A DNA stretch of 64,000 nt, taken from the NCBI GenBank assembly GCA_963691655.1, contig OY829326.1:71045235-71109234 (forward strand), in the 5' to 3' direction. This DNA is from Toxonevra muliebris. Taxonomy: Eukaryota; Arthropoda; Insecta; Diptera; Pallopteridae. How positions within the stretch are numbered: the stretch's first letter is position 1; every line of letters starts with the position of its first letter. Of this stretch, positions 46,671 to 57,776 are shown piece after piece. Below the pieces are notes generated by a model that had not been told where the DNA came from, searched no databases, and saw only the letters and a program-made list of their open reading frames with translations. Made by a program: the position numbers and the translations under genes.

Positions 46671-48734
46671 ATTTTTTAGTAAACTTATTTTTGTAGAATA
46701 CAAAATTCTTCAAACTTTATTTTATTATGCAAATTTAAGTATGCTATTTAATTAGACTACTCAACAAGATTTTCCACAACGAGCGGCGATAACATTTTCT
46801 ATAGTAAAATTTTCCGTAGAATCCGAATATCCTAATGATTTTTTTCAATTGGCTCCAATTTTCCATGTAAATTGCAAAATTCAAAAAATTGCACTATTGA
46901 GAGCACATACTTTACATAAATGACTGCCAAAACTTTAATTTACAGCCAATGAATTTAAAATGTTTGTATATTTTAGATGAGTGTCAGACAAAAATTACAA
47001 GGTAAAAAAAGTTCCAATAGTAACAGTAATATTACTGTTATGATCGAAAAAAGTAAGAAAAATCACTTGTTTTTCGTTTTTTTTTCCAACGAATCTCAAC
47101 TTTGAAGCCATATATCTCAAAGTAATTATATGGGGACAAAAAGTTAGCCTTTTTATCTTATAGAAAATTTTATAACAAAAATTTAAACATGTATATGTCC
47201 ATGGAAAAGAAATAATTTACGATACTATAGAATTTTTTTAACATCAATGCGAAAACTATTTTTTCTTTTAGATCAGTTTTACTTTAATCAAATAAAAAAA
47301 TACAGTACAACAAAAGTTTATTTCTTTGTTTTATCTGCTGTTTTATTGCTGATCAAGACTGCATAGTCAGTTTTCTCCCACCACATCTAGGACTCCCACA
47401 ATATGAACCTGAAGTCGGAAAATGGAGTCTATTAGGAAATTTCTTTATTTCAATAGATACGAATTTGATGTCTGAAAGAAAGTTATAAAGCACGAAGAGA
47501 TAAACAATTTTTACATATGTACTTTTCCCTTATCTCCTACCCTTCCTCGATAAATGGCTCATAGACCCGTGGTTCAATCGCATGAGATATGCCCAATGGC
47601 CTAGTACACTTCAAAAAGTTGTTATTTTCAATATATTCCCATTTAATCAAAATCAAACATGAATGAAGTGACCAATTACATATAGGACAATGAGCATATC
47701 TGGGTCAAACCTTAAATAAATTATGCCCAAGTACTTGGGTAAATCACACAAATGTTTCTATAATTTGCCCAGCTCAATTGAATGAAGTTTAACTTAAGTT
47801 TTCTTTCAATTTTTTATGTGTATCTCTGAAAGTCATTATGTTTCAAAAATCCTGCCATACGGCTTTAAAAATACCGAAATGCGTAGGAGGAAATGAAAAT
47901 TAAAGTTTTTTTTTTCAATTGTTTCACCGAATCAACTACCAAGAAAGACCGAACAAACAAACAAAAATACTACTAAATTTGCATAAGTCTCACACAACCG
48001 TCGCAGATATTTATGATAATATCTGGTATAAGTTTGGGTTCCAAAACCGGACCATAATTCTCTTCAAGTCTACCCATAAATCCTGTCACGATTTCCCATT
48101 TTTATGCTCTCTACCACTTTATTTTTGAAGACAGAGTATATGCCGTTATAAGGTTTAAGGGTTAATGTGTAAATGTGTTTTCTTGATTTCAAGTTTCAGC
48201 ACTTTTTCCAGGAAAGTTTGCTCGATCTTTTTTAGCATTTTCGAAGTATTTTGCATCTTGAAATTGTGTCTTAGTAACGATGTTATGCCCTTCAAATGTT
48301 TGGCGATGATATCGTATCTTTTGCATTGCAGTAAATACTTCAGCCTTTGATTCTGTTTGGCTAGTCTTTTTTTGGCATTTGATGTAGTGCTTCACCCTTA
48401 GGCACGTCTCACTATTGTATTTCAACGCAATGTACTTAAGGAAGCCTTTCATGTTTTTTCTTTATTGTCAATTCTATTTATGTTGATTATTTGTTTGCGG
48501 CGTGCCCTCCGCTATTTTGTTTGTATGTGAGTTAAACCAATTCGTATTTATTTAAGTATCTTATCTATTCGGTCTTTTTTGGTCGTTGATGTTTTTGAAC
48601 ATCCTCAGGGAGTCTGTTTATTATAAATTATAATAAATTAACAAATGAACATAAAAACAAAATGATAAATTATAAACAAAAACATATATACAAGTTAACA
48701 ACAATCTTACATTATTTTTTCAATAATATACTTA
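46671..48734. other. No recognisable gene
   Basis: AT-rich. The minus frame 48189-48452 (87 residues, lysine-rich, no transposon motif I know) is the only one of fair composition. It is unrecognised. On the minus strand, CTGAGGATGTTCAAAAACAT near 48600-48622 forms a short hairpin downstream of the Penelope-like remnant. Confidence 0.4.
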
Positions 48735-49090
48735 TTAGTTACGTTTAATAACTGCTGCGTACGTCTGATGTGTATTGTTTAAATCGTCTTTATGGTTTAT
48801 TGCTGTGTCCGTTTTTTGCTGTATTCTAAGTGTTTCGAGTGTCATTCTGTTTTTGTATTAACGTTCTACGTCTAATATTTTTGCGTTGGTGAAATCTGCT
48901 GTGTGTAGATTTTCCGTTAAATGTTGCGCTAGCGCTGTTGTTGTCTTTTTGTTTGCACTAAATCGTAGTTGCATTATTTTTCTTTTACTCAATGCATCGG
49001 GCACGATATGTTCGCATATACGCAGCTGTAATTGCATCTTTTTTTCCGTGCTTTAAGTTTTTCTTCCTGTCGATTTAAATTTTATTAGAT
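48735..49090 (-). pseudogene. Penelope-like retroelement GIY-YIG endonuclease, C-terminal part
   Basis: The minus strand reads in one frame from about 49040: QLRICEHIVPDALSKRKIMQ, then NKKTTTALAQHLTENLHTAD, DFTNAKILDVER, a stop, then MTLETLRIQQK, AINHKDDLNNTHQTYAAVI and a terminal stop at 48735-48737. The order E-H, T-A-L-A-Q-H, D-F-x-N-x-x-x-L-D-x-E, R-M-T-L-E...I-Q, N-H-K-x-D is the GIY-YIG nuclease C-terminus of Penelope-like elements. The internal stop and an earlier stop near 49064 show decay. No RT is seen upstream, where copy B of the three-copy repeat lies instead. Confidence 0.72.
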
Positions 49091-49962
49091 GTGAAAATTT
49101 TACATAACGTCGCCTGAGAATTGATTTGGCGTATAGGTGTATGAATTTGTACACACATACGCCAAATCAATTCTCAGGCGATGATAAGTGCTTTCCGCAT
49201 TTAACCTTAGAAAGGCAACAGGGGTGACCAGTCACCGCACTACTTTTTAAAAGCACCGCAAAGAGATTTGCCTTAACTGCATTTAATAAAAATAAGAAAC
49301 AATGTATTTTTATTGAAGAAAATAAAAGATTTTATAATAAATAAGTTAGATTTTTTCTGTTTAACATATTTGCTATTTACATAGATAAAAAAAGTGTTGC
49401 CTTTCTAAGGTTAATGCACAAAGCAAAGTTTTTATAATGCTGTGGTTTGCTATCATTATCACTACATTTTGTTTATACATTTATTGAAACCTAGATTCTT
49501 TATTACTTATCATTTTGTATTATTTTTATATTTTAAAAGATATTTAATTTTAATCCAATCTAACTATCCGAATGTAAAACCTATCAAACGCCTGTGTTTA
49601 CTACGGCGACTTCTCTGCTTGTACAGTCGATCTCCACACGTTTAACACCAACAAATAATTCTGCCACGAATAAATGTACACACCCATTTTGTTTTCGTAT
49701 GTACATATATGTGTGAGTAAATTTATCAAAACATAAACAAACAAACTCCGCTCGTATTTTAATTTCTCCCTCTCTACTTATCTTCTCTCTTCTCTTTGTT
49801 GTTTAGAGTAGCACAGTCATGCCGCGCAGTAGTGCGAGCGAGAGGGGAACTGGACGTTACAGTTATCTTACATCTTACGATACAGTTATTCTTACATTTT
49901 ACACATTTGAAATTTTGCCCATACCGTGAGCTAAAATGTTTACACATCAAAAACTGAGATGC
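48980..49962 (-). repeat. Three-copy repeat linked to a Penelope-like element, copy B
   Basis: Shares about 860-980 bases with copies A (25263-25999) and C (54010-54935), including the edge that encodes part of the GIY-YIG domain. It ends TTTACACATCAAAA. It holds two extra structures: a 24-bp perfect hairpin (49111-49180) and a 19-bp inverted pair (49201-49219 and 49396-49414). Apart from the GIY-YIG edge it is non-coding. Confidence 0.85.
49111..49180. repeat. Perfect 24-bp inverted repeat
   Basis: Bases 49111-49134 (CGCCTGAGAATTG...) are the exact inverse of 49157-49180, with a 22-base loop. Copy C keeps the right arm but has only the last few bases of the left arm, so the palindrome is unique to copy B. 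Confidence 0.95.
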
Positions 49963-50590
49963 ATTTTAAAAAAAACCAAAAACTAGTTTGCTATTTATAT
50001 CAACTCTAACTTTTTAGTTTGGAGAGATCCCATCCGCATTATGAGTGGCGCACTGTGTAGTCCCATTAAATGTCAAAATATTTGCTAATCATAAAAGGAA
50101 AATACATTTTTTTAGCATAAAATATTCAAAACATAAGTTATAGGTATTATATGATTTAACCAACTCTTCCACTTTGAACTTAAGCGCCAAGAAAGAAAGG
50201 AGAAAGAAAGTTTACAAAATTTGATTATGCCAATTTGATACTTTCCGCACTTTATTTAGTGTTTTTTTGTAAATAAAATTGAACTGAAGAATAATTTTGC
50301 AATTATCGACAACTATCATTAGATCCCTATAATTATCGAAAGTTAACGATATCTTTGCTTGTCGATAATATCGATAATTATCGAGCAAATACCCATCCCT
50401 ACTACAAAGTTGAAGACATGGCGAAATTATAATAGGTGATAGCAGCGTCAGCTCTGTCTTCTTTTTCTCTAATTTTTTTTATATGAAGATAATCTTAACC
50501 GTCAAAATCTTTGTTTTTTTTGTTTGTTTTCCATGCATTTGTTCTTGTGCTTTTGACAATTACGATTTTTAGCAACAACAAAGTAGCGAT
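49963..50590. promoter_or_regulatory. Upstream region of the putative host gene, with a DRE-like site
   Basis: TATCGATA at 50369-50376 matches the DREF site common at fly housekeeping promoters. It lies in a cluster of CGATAA motifs (50330-50385), about 220 bases upstream of an Inr-like TCAGTT at 50591-50596. Caution: the CGATAA cluster ends in ACCCATCCCTA, which resembles a hAT terminus, so the site may belong to a transposon. No DPE is seen at the right distance from TCAGTT. Confidence 0.35.
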
Positions 50591-50718
50591 TCAGTTATTT
50601 CACGCGGCAGCTTCACATTCTGCTTTTTACTTAAAAATTACTATTGAACCACAATTTTATATAAAAAGAATTCTGTTTGCTGGTTGAAATCTGAAGTGAA
50701 GGCAACGAAAGCGACATA

Positions 50719-50794
50719 ATGCAGCTGTTGAGCGAAATTGCGGATGAAACAGCAAATATCCAATCAGAAAAGGTCGTCAGTGGCAATGGAAGTG
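50719..50794 (+). CDS. Putative first coding exon of the unrecognised host gene
   Basis: ATG at 50719 opens a 76-nt exon coding MQLLSEIADE...GNGS plus one base of the next codon. It ends at a consensus donor GTAAGC (50795). About 180 bases upstream without obvious coding could be 5' UTR, with TCAGTT at 50591. Its phase (1) fits the acceptor of the exon at 58908 across an 8.1 kb intron. With this exon, the total coding length is 342 nt with a single terminal stop. The link is an inference. The short exon alone could be chance, and other exons may lie in the intron. No domain is recognised; the peptide is mildly acidic. Confidence 0.45.
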
Positions 50795-51381
50795 GTAAGC
50801 ATTACACTGTATATAACATAAATTACGCCTTCAACAAATTTTAATATTGCACTATGGGGCCAAATCCGTTTTTAGCTGGCTAAAATTCTGAAATTTGGCA
50901 CATTTACCCATGGGGTCATTGTCAATTATTATGTGATCGTATTATAATGATCGGACTATTACCACGCCTGCAATACAAATGAAACCGCAAAAAGGGTACA
51001 AATTGATTGTATTGTAGATATGATTATAAAATATTATACACTTATAAGCATTATTTTTGCCATGTATTAAAATAAGTTTTTAAAAAAATTACTGTAAACA
51101 GAAGATAGTGTGTTCCGTAGAAGCATGTTTGTTTTTGTTTATATTCTCTCTCCAACTTCTAAAAATTTATTAAAAAATATATCAAATTCAGAATATGTCA
51201 TCAATTATTTTTATTTTATTTTTGGATTTTAGGCGCAACCTTCCTATCTCGTTCTTAGTACCTATTTTTCTATCTCTCTCTTTCAGGCAAGTCTTCTTGT
51301 TTGCGCCCGTCTGAACAGACTCTAATGACTAAAATACAATAGCGCGTCGTAACAGTTTGAAGCGCAGATTATTTTTTTACT
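50795..51381. other. Start of the 8.1 kb intron, no other feature
   Basis: AT-rich intronic sequence if the gene model is right. I see no element here. Confidence 0.35.
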
Positions 51382-52397
51382 GCCCTGCTAACGCGCCGTT
51401 GTAATTCATTCTTCATAGTATAGTATGCATATGAGCCCTATAATCCTTAAAGTCCTCTACCCATTATGAATTTTAGTATAAAGCTTATTTCTAAGTTTTT
51501 CAACACACCATCTGGTATTTGGTAATCTTCCAAGTACATTTTCCGGCTTTGCATAAGCATAGGACATTGTCCTAGAATGTGTTTTAGAGTTTCGGTTACC
51601 TTTTCACAAAATCTACATAACTCATTATTGCATATTCTCAGGTTTGTCAGGTGATAGTTCAGACTGCAGTGTCCTGTCCTGTCCTGATTCTTTTTGGATA
51701 AATTTATGCATTCCTTAAATCTTTTTAGTTTATATGTTCCTAAAAGAATTTTTGATTGTTTCATTCCTGGTAGATTATCTCAGTATGATGTTCGCAGTTC
51801 TTCTTCTTCTTTCTTTAACGTCACTGTTAGAGACCTTTTTCCTATTCCACAAAAGGTTTCGGGTCCTACAAATGGGGTTTCTGTTCCCTTTTTTGCTAGC
51901 TCATCTGCCTTCTATTCCTACATAGCCCGGAACCCAAAGTATTCAGACTATGTTCTGCAAGCCAAGACATTCCCTAACCAGTTTAGAGTTTACCTGATAG
52001 GATTCGAGTAGTCTAAAAACTAATTTAAATTTGTGATAAGTAGTGACATCCATTTATTTTCTTTGGTACCATTTCGTTGGCTCAGAGTGTACACCACGGG
52101 CTACAGTGTGTAATTACGCTATAAATCAAATTCTGTGAATTTAACAAGAGATTGAAATGTATTTTGCTTACAGGCTACGCTATGCTACAGAGGGTTAAGC
52201 AACTTTTACGAAAATTTTAAAAAATATTTAATTCCGGACCAAGTCATCAAGAGTACTTTATTTATTTCTTGTGAATTTTGAGAGAAATATCTTTTTTTAA
52301 CTGTTCATAAACAACTAATTGTTAAAAAAAAATAAAAAATGGAAGTTTTTGTAAAAAATAAAAAAATCCTTCAATCCGGAATATGTTTTTAATGCTT
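51382..52397 (-). mobile_element. LINE RNase H remnant within a duplicated segment, copy 1
   Basis: About 1 kb shared with 55628-56811. On the minus strand, 52010 to 51447 encodes the end of an RNase H domain and its tail: SKLVRECLGLQNI, ILWVPGYVGIEG, ELAKKGTETPF, then after a stop MKQSKILLGTYKLKRFKE, LNYHLTNLRICNNELCRFCE and a HILGQCPM knuckle. The layout fits R1/I/LOA-type elements. Lesions shared with copy 2 include a stop after ELRTSY and the loss of bases after VGIEG. A 25-bp or so deletion and CTGTC repeats are private to this copy. Confidence 0.75.
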
Positions 52398-52399
52398 GA

Positions 52400-52614
52400 C
52401 CTTAATCCGGTCTTAGTGTCAAGTTGACACTATTTTCAAACTTCAACTGATTAAAGCTCAGGTCAATTTTTATCAAATCGACCTGAGGTTCCGGCTATTT
52501 GTTTAAATCGTATATAAATTTTAATTTTTCGTCATCGATTTCTCCGCTAGATGGCGCTGCAAGGCTGTAAAAAAAAATACCCTTAATCCGGTGCTAAGTG
52601 TCAAATTGACACTG
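52400..52614. repeat. Duplicated CCTTAATCCGGT palindrome block
   Basis: CCTTAATCCGGTCTTAGTGT... at 52400-52432 recurs at 52581-52614, about 181 bases on. Each copy holds the palindrome AGTGTCAA-N-TTGACACT. Intervening DNA has no coding content. It may mark two ends of a small element in direct rather than inverted arrangement. Confidence 0.6.
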
Positions 52615-53274
52615 TATAAGAAAATGTTGTTTTCAACAAAAAACAGCTCATTCCTCGATTCCCCGTACCAAGTAAAATTCCCCGCAAATCGGGGAATTCC
52701 CCGCAAGTTGGCATTGCTGATTATTGGCATTGATTATTGTTGTTGTGCAGGTTATTGGCGTTGGTGATTGGTGTAGTTGTTGTGCGTGCAGTAGGGGTAT
52801 ACATAACTCGCGACCGTAACAACAATTATTCATATGCAATGAAATGATTTCGGTAACGAGGCAACAACAACAAATGTGATCTAGGAAAAAAAAAAAAATT
52901 CATGTGTGCTTGAAATACAACCATTCTTATGTTTGTGGTCAAATATCAAAACACATCAATCACATGTATTTTAAAAGAGCCAAAACACAATTTGAAAAAG
53001 AGCCAATTGACCAATTTTTGTTTTTTGTCAATGTCAGGAAATGTCAGGAGTTATTCCTAACTATTAATCCAATTATATTTTAATGTTCAGCAAAAACATT
53101 GCAATTTGTGAGATCTTTTCAACGATAAGCTACATGAATACAAATTCGGCATTCAACGGAAGTTATGAGCAAAAGTCAAAACATGCTCCAACCCAGACGA
53201 CACTCCCCTACACAAATTTATCAATTAGCTCATATTAAAATTGTTGGTGTGTCATAAATGAGCAGAACGAACGA
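52615..53274. other. No recognisable feature
   Basis: A CCCCG/CGGGG-rich palindromic patch lies near 52678-52705 (TTCCCCGCAAATCGGGGAA), with GTT-rich repeats near 52735-52790. No gene is seen. Confidence 0.35.
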
Positions 53275-53338
53275 TATCGATAACTTTATAAACAGAAATT
53301 CTCCTCAGTTTGTTTTTAAAAGTGTTATTGAACGGACG
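53275..53338 (+). promoter_or_regulatory. Candidate core promoter: DRE, Inr and DPE
   Basis: TATCGATA (DRE) is at 53275-53282 and Inr TCAGTT at 53305-53310. Taking A53307 as +1, GGACG falls at 53334-53338, exactly +28 to +32, where the DPE belongs. TATAAA at 53287 is only 20 bases from +1, too close for a TATA box. The combination and spacing are those of fly pol II core promoters. Retrotransposons can also carry Inr plus DPE, so ownership is uncertain. Confidence 0.5.
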
Positions 53339-53483
53339 GGTTAAGCAAAAAAGAAATAACGTAAATAAATATCATAATCAGTAGCTAATATTCCAAAAAA
53401 AAACTAAGTCAATATAAGAGTTATCAAAAAATAACATTAAATAAAATAATAAAAATAATCTAGAAAAGACATTTGTCGTTAAA
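53307..53483 (+). other. Candidate untranslated exon
   Basis: From the candidate start at 53307 to a donor AAA/GTGAGT at 53484 there are 177 bases with no ATG on the + strand, as expected for a 5' UTR exon. If spliced to the acceptor at 58908, the first ATG would be at 58931, in frame with the gene model, and would give an 80-residue product. Inference only. Confidence 0.35.
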
Positions 53484-54009
53484 GTGAGTAATTCTGGTTT
53501 ATTACTTTTAAGCAGCTGTCACAAATATTGAGTTAATTTGTGTCCCTTTTCTTTTGTATATTTTTATTCAATGCGGGGAGTTTATGATAAATTTTTGTAT
53601 AAAATTTCCTCAACAAAGAATATAGCAGAGCAAACAACAAAACCCGCCACAAAAACAATGGATGCGTGCAAGGCACGCAAGATATTTGATGTGTAAATAG
53701 TTAAATCAACTGAATGCCATATACATAAGCTTACATATGTATAGCCATTCATAGGGATTTAATGTATAATCTATATGCTTAGGTAAATAATTCAAATTAA
53801 AAGAATTCTTTTATAAACTTAAAAATTTATTAGATATCATTATCTTTTATATATATGTAATAGCCCAATTCACTATAAATTGCAAATGGCCCTGCATCAA
53901 TGCAAATGCAAATTTTTGTTCCATATCGTATGTATTTGTTGTTGTGATAACAGAAATATTTTGCATTTGCACCAAATCGTGAATTGGGCTGATATGTTGT
54001 AATTGAATC
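53484..54009. other. Intronic sequence, no feature
   Basis: AT-rich. A short block, CACCAAATCGTGAATTGGGC near 53970, is inverted as GCCCAATTCACTATAAATTG near 53863. Nothing else is seen. Confidence 0.35.
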
Positions 54010-54935
54010 ATTTTTCTTTTACTCAATATTGTGCATCGGGCACGATATGCTCGCATATACGCAACTGCAATTGCATCTTTTTTTGGGCGCTTTAAGTTTT
54101 TCTTCTTGTCGATTTGAAATTTTGTTAGATTTGAAAATTTTACATAACGTCGTATAGGTATATGAATTTGTACACACATACGCCAAATCAATTCTCAGGC
54201 GACGATAAGTGCTTTCCGCATTTAACCTTAGAAAGGCAACAGGGGTGACCAGTCACTCCACTACTTTTTAAAAGTACCGCAAAGAGATTTGCCTTAACTG
54301 CATTTAATAAAAATAATAAACAATGTATTTTCTTTTGAAGTAAATAAGTGATTTTATAATAAATAAGTTTGATTTTTTCTGTTTAACATTTTTGCTATTT
54401 ACATAGATAAAAAAAGTGTTGCCTTTCTAAGGTTAATGTACAAAGCAAAATTTTTATAATGCCGTGGTTTGCTATCATTATCACTACATTTTGTTTATTC
54501 ATTTATTGAAACCTAGATTCCTTATTACTTATCATTTTGTATTGTTTTTATATTTTAAAAAATATTTAATTTTAATCCAATCTAACTAACCGAATGTAAA
54601 ACCTATCAAATGCCTGTCGATCGATCATACTTTTAATACCAACAAATAATTCTGCCACGAATAAATGTACACACACATTTTGTTTTCGTATGTACATATA
54701 TGTATGAGTTAATTGATCGAAACATAAACAAACAAACTCCGCTCGTAGTTTAATTTCTTCCTCTCTTCTTCTCTTTGTTGTTCAGAGTTGCACAGTCATG
54801 CCGCGCAGTAGTGTGAGCGAGAAGGGAACTAGACGTTACAGTTATCTTACATCTTACGATACAGTTATTCTTACATTTTACACATTTTAAATTTTGCCCA
54901 TACCGTGAGCTAAAATGTTTACACATCAAAAAAAA
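54010..54935 (-). repeat. Three-copy repeat linked to a Penelope-like element, copy C
   Basis: Collinear with copy B (48980-49962) in the same orientation, starting at CTTTTACTCAAT and ending TTTACACATCAAAA. The minus frame at 54010-54130 still encodes the GIY-YIG edge (QLRICEHIVPDA), but the rest of the nuclease is missing. It lacks the left arm of the 24-bp hairpin, keeps the 19-bp inverted pair and has a deletion around the CGCCTGTG block near 54610. Confidence 0.85.
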
Positions 54936-55627
54936 TATATGAACGGAAATTGCAGTTCTTAATCTCATGCTCAATGTCATTAGAAAGAGTTGATTGTTAT
55001 TGAAAGTAAAAATTAATAAAAGAAATAAGTTGCGCCTTTTAGAAAATGCGCTTAGTTTTCTCGAAAGAAAACATTGATTTGTTTTAAATTTTCCCATCTT
55101 AGCATCCATCACAAACAGTTTTTCACGAAAAGGGCATGGGGTTCGGATATTTTTCTTCTGTTATATGAGGTGGTCTGCCAAGTAATAAGTCTTTTGAAAA
55201 TTAAAGGGAATAGGGGTTTTTCGAAACGGGTTTTAATTTTTTTAATGCAATTTAAGTTTTTTTTTTTGCTTTTTCAATTAAAACAGATAGTAAATAATGG
55301 ATAAAAGTTCCTTACTGATTTTGGATTCAAGACTTCAAAAAAAGAAAGAATAACAACGCCAAGTGTTCAGGAGAGATGCGCGGTTTGATACCACCAGTTC
55401 GTGTGTTCCCCAGAATTGCTGCGAACTGCATGCGGAATTCACTCATTTTACGTGGAAACGATACTCCAAACACTACGCATTACCGAGATAGTTATGTGGA
55501 GAAAAATATGATTGTGAGTGGTTCCAATTAAAATAAACATGAGCTTCAGAGGTGCACATTCTGTTCACATTTTTCTTTGTCGCGCTTTATTGTTTGCTAC
55601 GATACATTCTGTGCTTCAGCTGCGTAC
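54936..55627. other. No recognisable gene
   Basis: Intronic sequence if the gene model holds. The frame 55074-55304 is unrecognised. I see nothing else. Confidence 0.35.
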
Positions 55628-56811
55628 GCCCTGCTAACGCGCCGTTGTAATTCATTCTTTAGGGATACCGGGTACCGTGCAAACAGAGGTGTGGAACAAT
55701 AGACATTTTAAAAACATTTTTTTTTAATGGTGTTTTATATTTACTATTATTATTATGTTTGAGGATTCGCAACGCGTCTTAAAGAACTATTGTGTCCCCT
55801 TCGAGGATTATAGTATTATCATAATTATCATAGTATAGTATTTTTACTAGCCCTATAATCCTTAAAGTCCTCTACCCATTATGAATTTTAGTATAAAGCT
55901 TATTTCTAAGTTTTTCAACATACCATCTGGTATTTGGTAATCTCCCAAGTACATTTTCCGGCTTTGCATAAGCATAGGACATTGTCCTAGAATGTGTTTT
56001 AGAGTTTCGGTAACCTTTTCACAAAATCTACATAACTCATTATTGCATATTTTTAGGTTTGTCAGGTGATAGTTCAACCTGCAGTGCCCTGTCAGAAAGC
56101 CTGTTATAATTCTTAGATTCTTTTTTGATAAATTCATACATTCCTTAAATCTTTTTAGTTTATATGTTCCTAAAAGAATTTTTGATTGTTTCATTCCTGG
56201 TAGATTATCTCAGTATGATGTTCACAGTTCTTCTTCTTCTTTCTTTAACGTCACTGTTACAGACCTTTTTCCTATTCCACAAAAGGTTTCGGGTCCTACA
56301 AATGGGGTTCTGTTCCCTTTTTTGCTAGCTCATCTGCCTTCTATTCCTACATAGCCCGGAACCCAAAGTATTCAGACTATGTTCAGCAAGCCAAGACAGT
56401 CCCTAACCAGTTTAGAGTTTATATGATAGGATTCGAGTAGTCTAAAAACTAATTAAAATTTGTGATAAGTGACATCTATTTATTTTCTTTGGTACCATTT
56501 CGTTGGCTCAGAGTGTACACCACGGGCTACAGTGTGTAATTACGCTATAAATCAAATTCTGTGAATTTAACAAGCGATTGAAATGTATTTTGCTTACAGG
56601 CTACGCTATGCTACAAAGGGTTAAGCAACTTTTACGAAAATTTTAAAAAATATTTAATTCCGGACCAAGTCATCAAGGGTACTTTATTTATTTCTTGTGA
56701 ATTTTGAGAGAAATATCTTTTTTTAATTGTTTATGTTAATAAAAATAAAAAATGGAAGTTTTTTTAAAAAAAAAAAAAAAAATCCTTCGATCCGGAATGT
56801 TTTTAATGCTT
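55628..56811 (-). mobile_element. LINE RNase H remnant within a duplicated segment, copy 2
   Basis: Second copy of 51382-52397. The minus frame 55862-56194 is better preserved: MKQSKILLGTYKLKRFKECM, LRIITGFLTGHCRLNYHLTN, ELCRFCEKVTETLKHILGQC. The C-x2-C...H-x4-C knuckle is complete. It shares the upstream stop and the frame break in the RNase H domain with copy 1. About 165 bases at 55661-55826 are extra here, or deleted from copy 1, between ATTCATTCTT and ATAGTATAGTAT. Confidence 0.78.
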
Positions 56812-57776
56812 AAAATATGCTGTATAAATTTCTTCCAAATTCATCTAGTAGTTTGTATAATATCGTGTTCACCGCATCGGAAAGCATATGACCGGTTCAC
56901 AAGCTGGCATATACTGTCGTATAATTTTGTATGAAAAATTAGAGAATTCATGACAAATGAGAGGATACTACACCAAACCCCTTGTGAATTGCCCAATAGT
57001 TTTAAGAAAAACGCTTTTAAAGTTCTGTATAAAGACTGTATGACCCTTCAGTCATTATAAATTATCTTTAAAACTGATTATCGGATCGATTTGATATTTT
57101 TACAAAATACTCTTAAAATATCCCAACAAACCATGGAAATGAATATCATCATTTTTGCATTCGAAAGAAGCTCATTTTACTAACTTCTCAACCAATATGA
57201 AAAGTGGACGAGGATTCGCTATTTCACAATTCATTATAAAAAAATTAGAAAGGAATCAAGAGTTCAAAATAAAGATTTATACGGCAAAAAAGTACATCTT
57301 TTTTACACGGTAAATACGTTCCCTAGAAAATAAATGCGACATATGGTAAATTGGGGGATATGTTCCACAACTTTAAGAAATCGTGTAAGATGAAAAAACT
57401 CTAAATATTCTCCCAAAAAACCGTGCAAAAAAGTTGAATTCCATATTACACTAGCTTAAAGATGAACCAGAAGAAAAATAGGTTTTTAAACTATATCCGG
57501 GTCGCTGAAAAAGAAAATGACACTCATGTATTTTTGCAAAGAAGCGTTTTCGAGAAATTTGCAAAAGAAACATGATTTTTGGCTATTTTTCAATTGCTGG
57601 TGTAAATCTTGATAATGGTTGATCCAATTAACATAAACTATCGGAATATTTTGTTTGACATTTTATTTATAAGAATTTGTTTAGTTTTTGTTGGTACTAC
57701 TTGTTCAAAGTAACTCCACTGTATGTACAAAAATTAAAAACAAATATCGGAAAGTTTTTAAAAAAACGTTTTCATC
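56812..57776. other. No recognisable gene
   Basis: AT-rich intronic sequence under the gene model. Scattered short frames have no known motif. Confidence 0.35.

Noticed and set aside
48189..48452. Minus-strand frame of 87 residues, lysine-rich
   Set aside because: No family recognised and no splice or promoter context; a search would be needed before calling it a gene.
53287..53292. TATAAA as a TATA box for the start at 53307
   Set aside because: The distance is 20 bases, not about 30. The DRE, Inr and DPE explain the promoter better.
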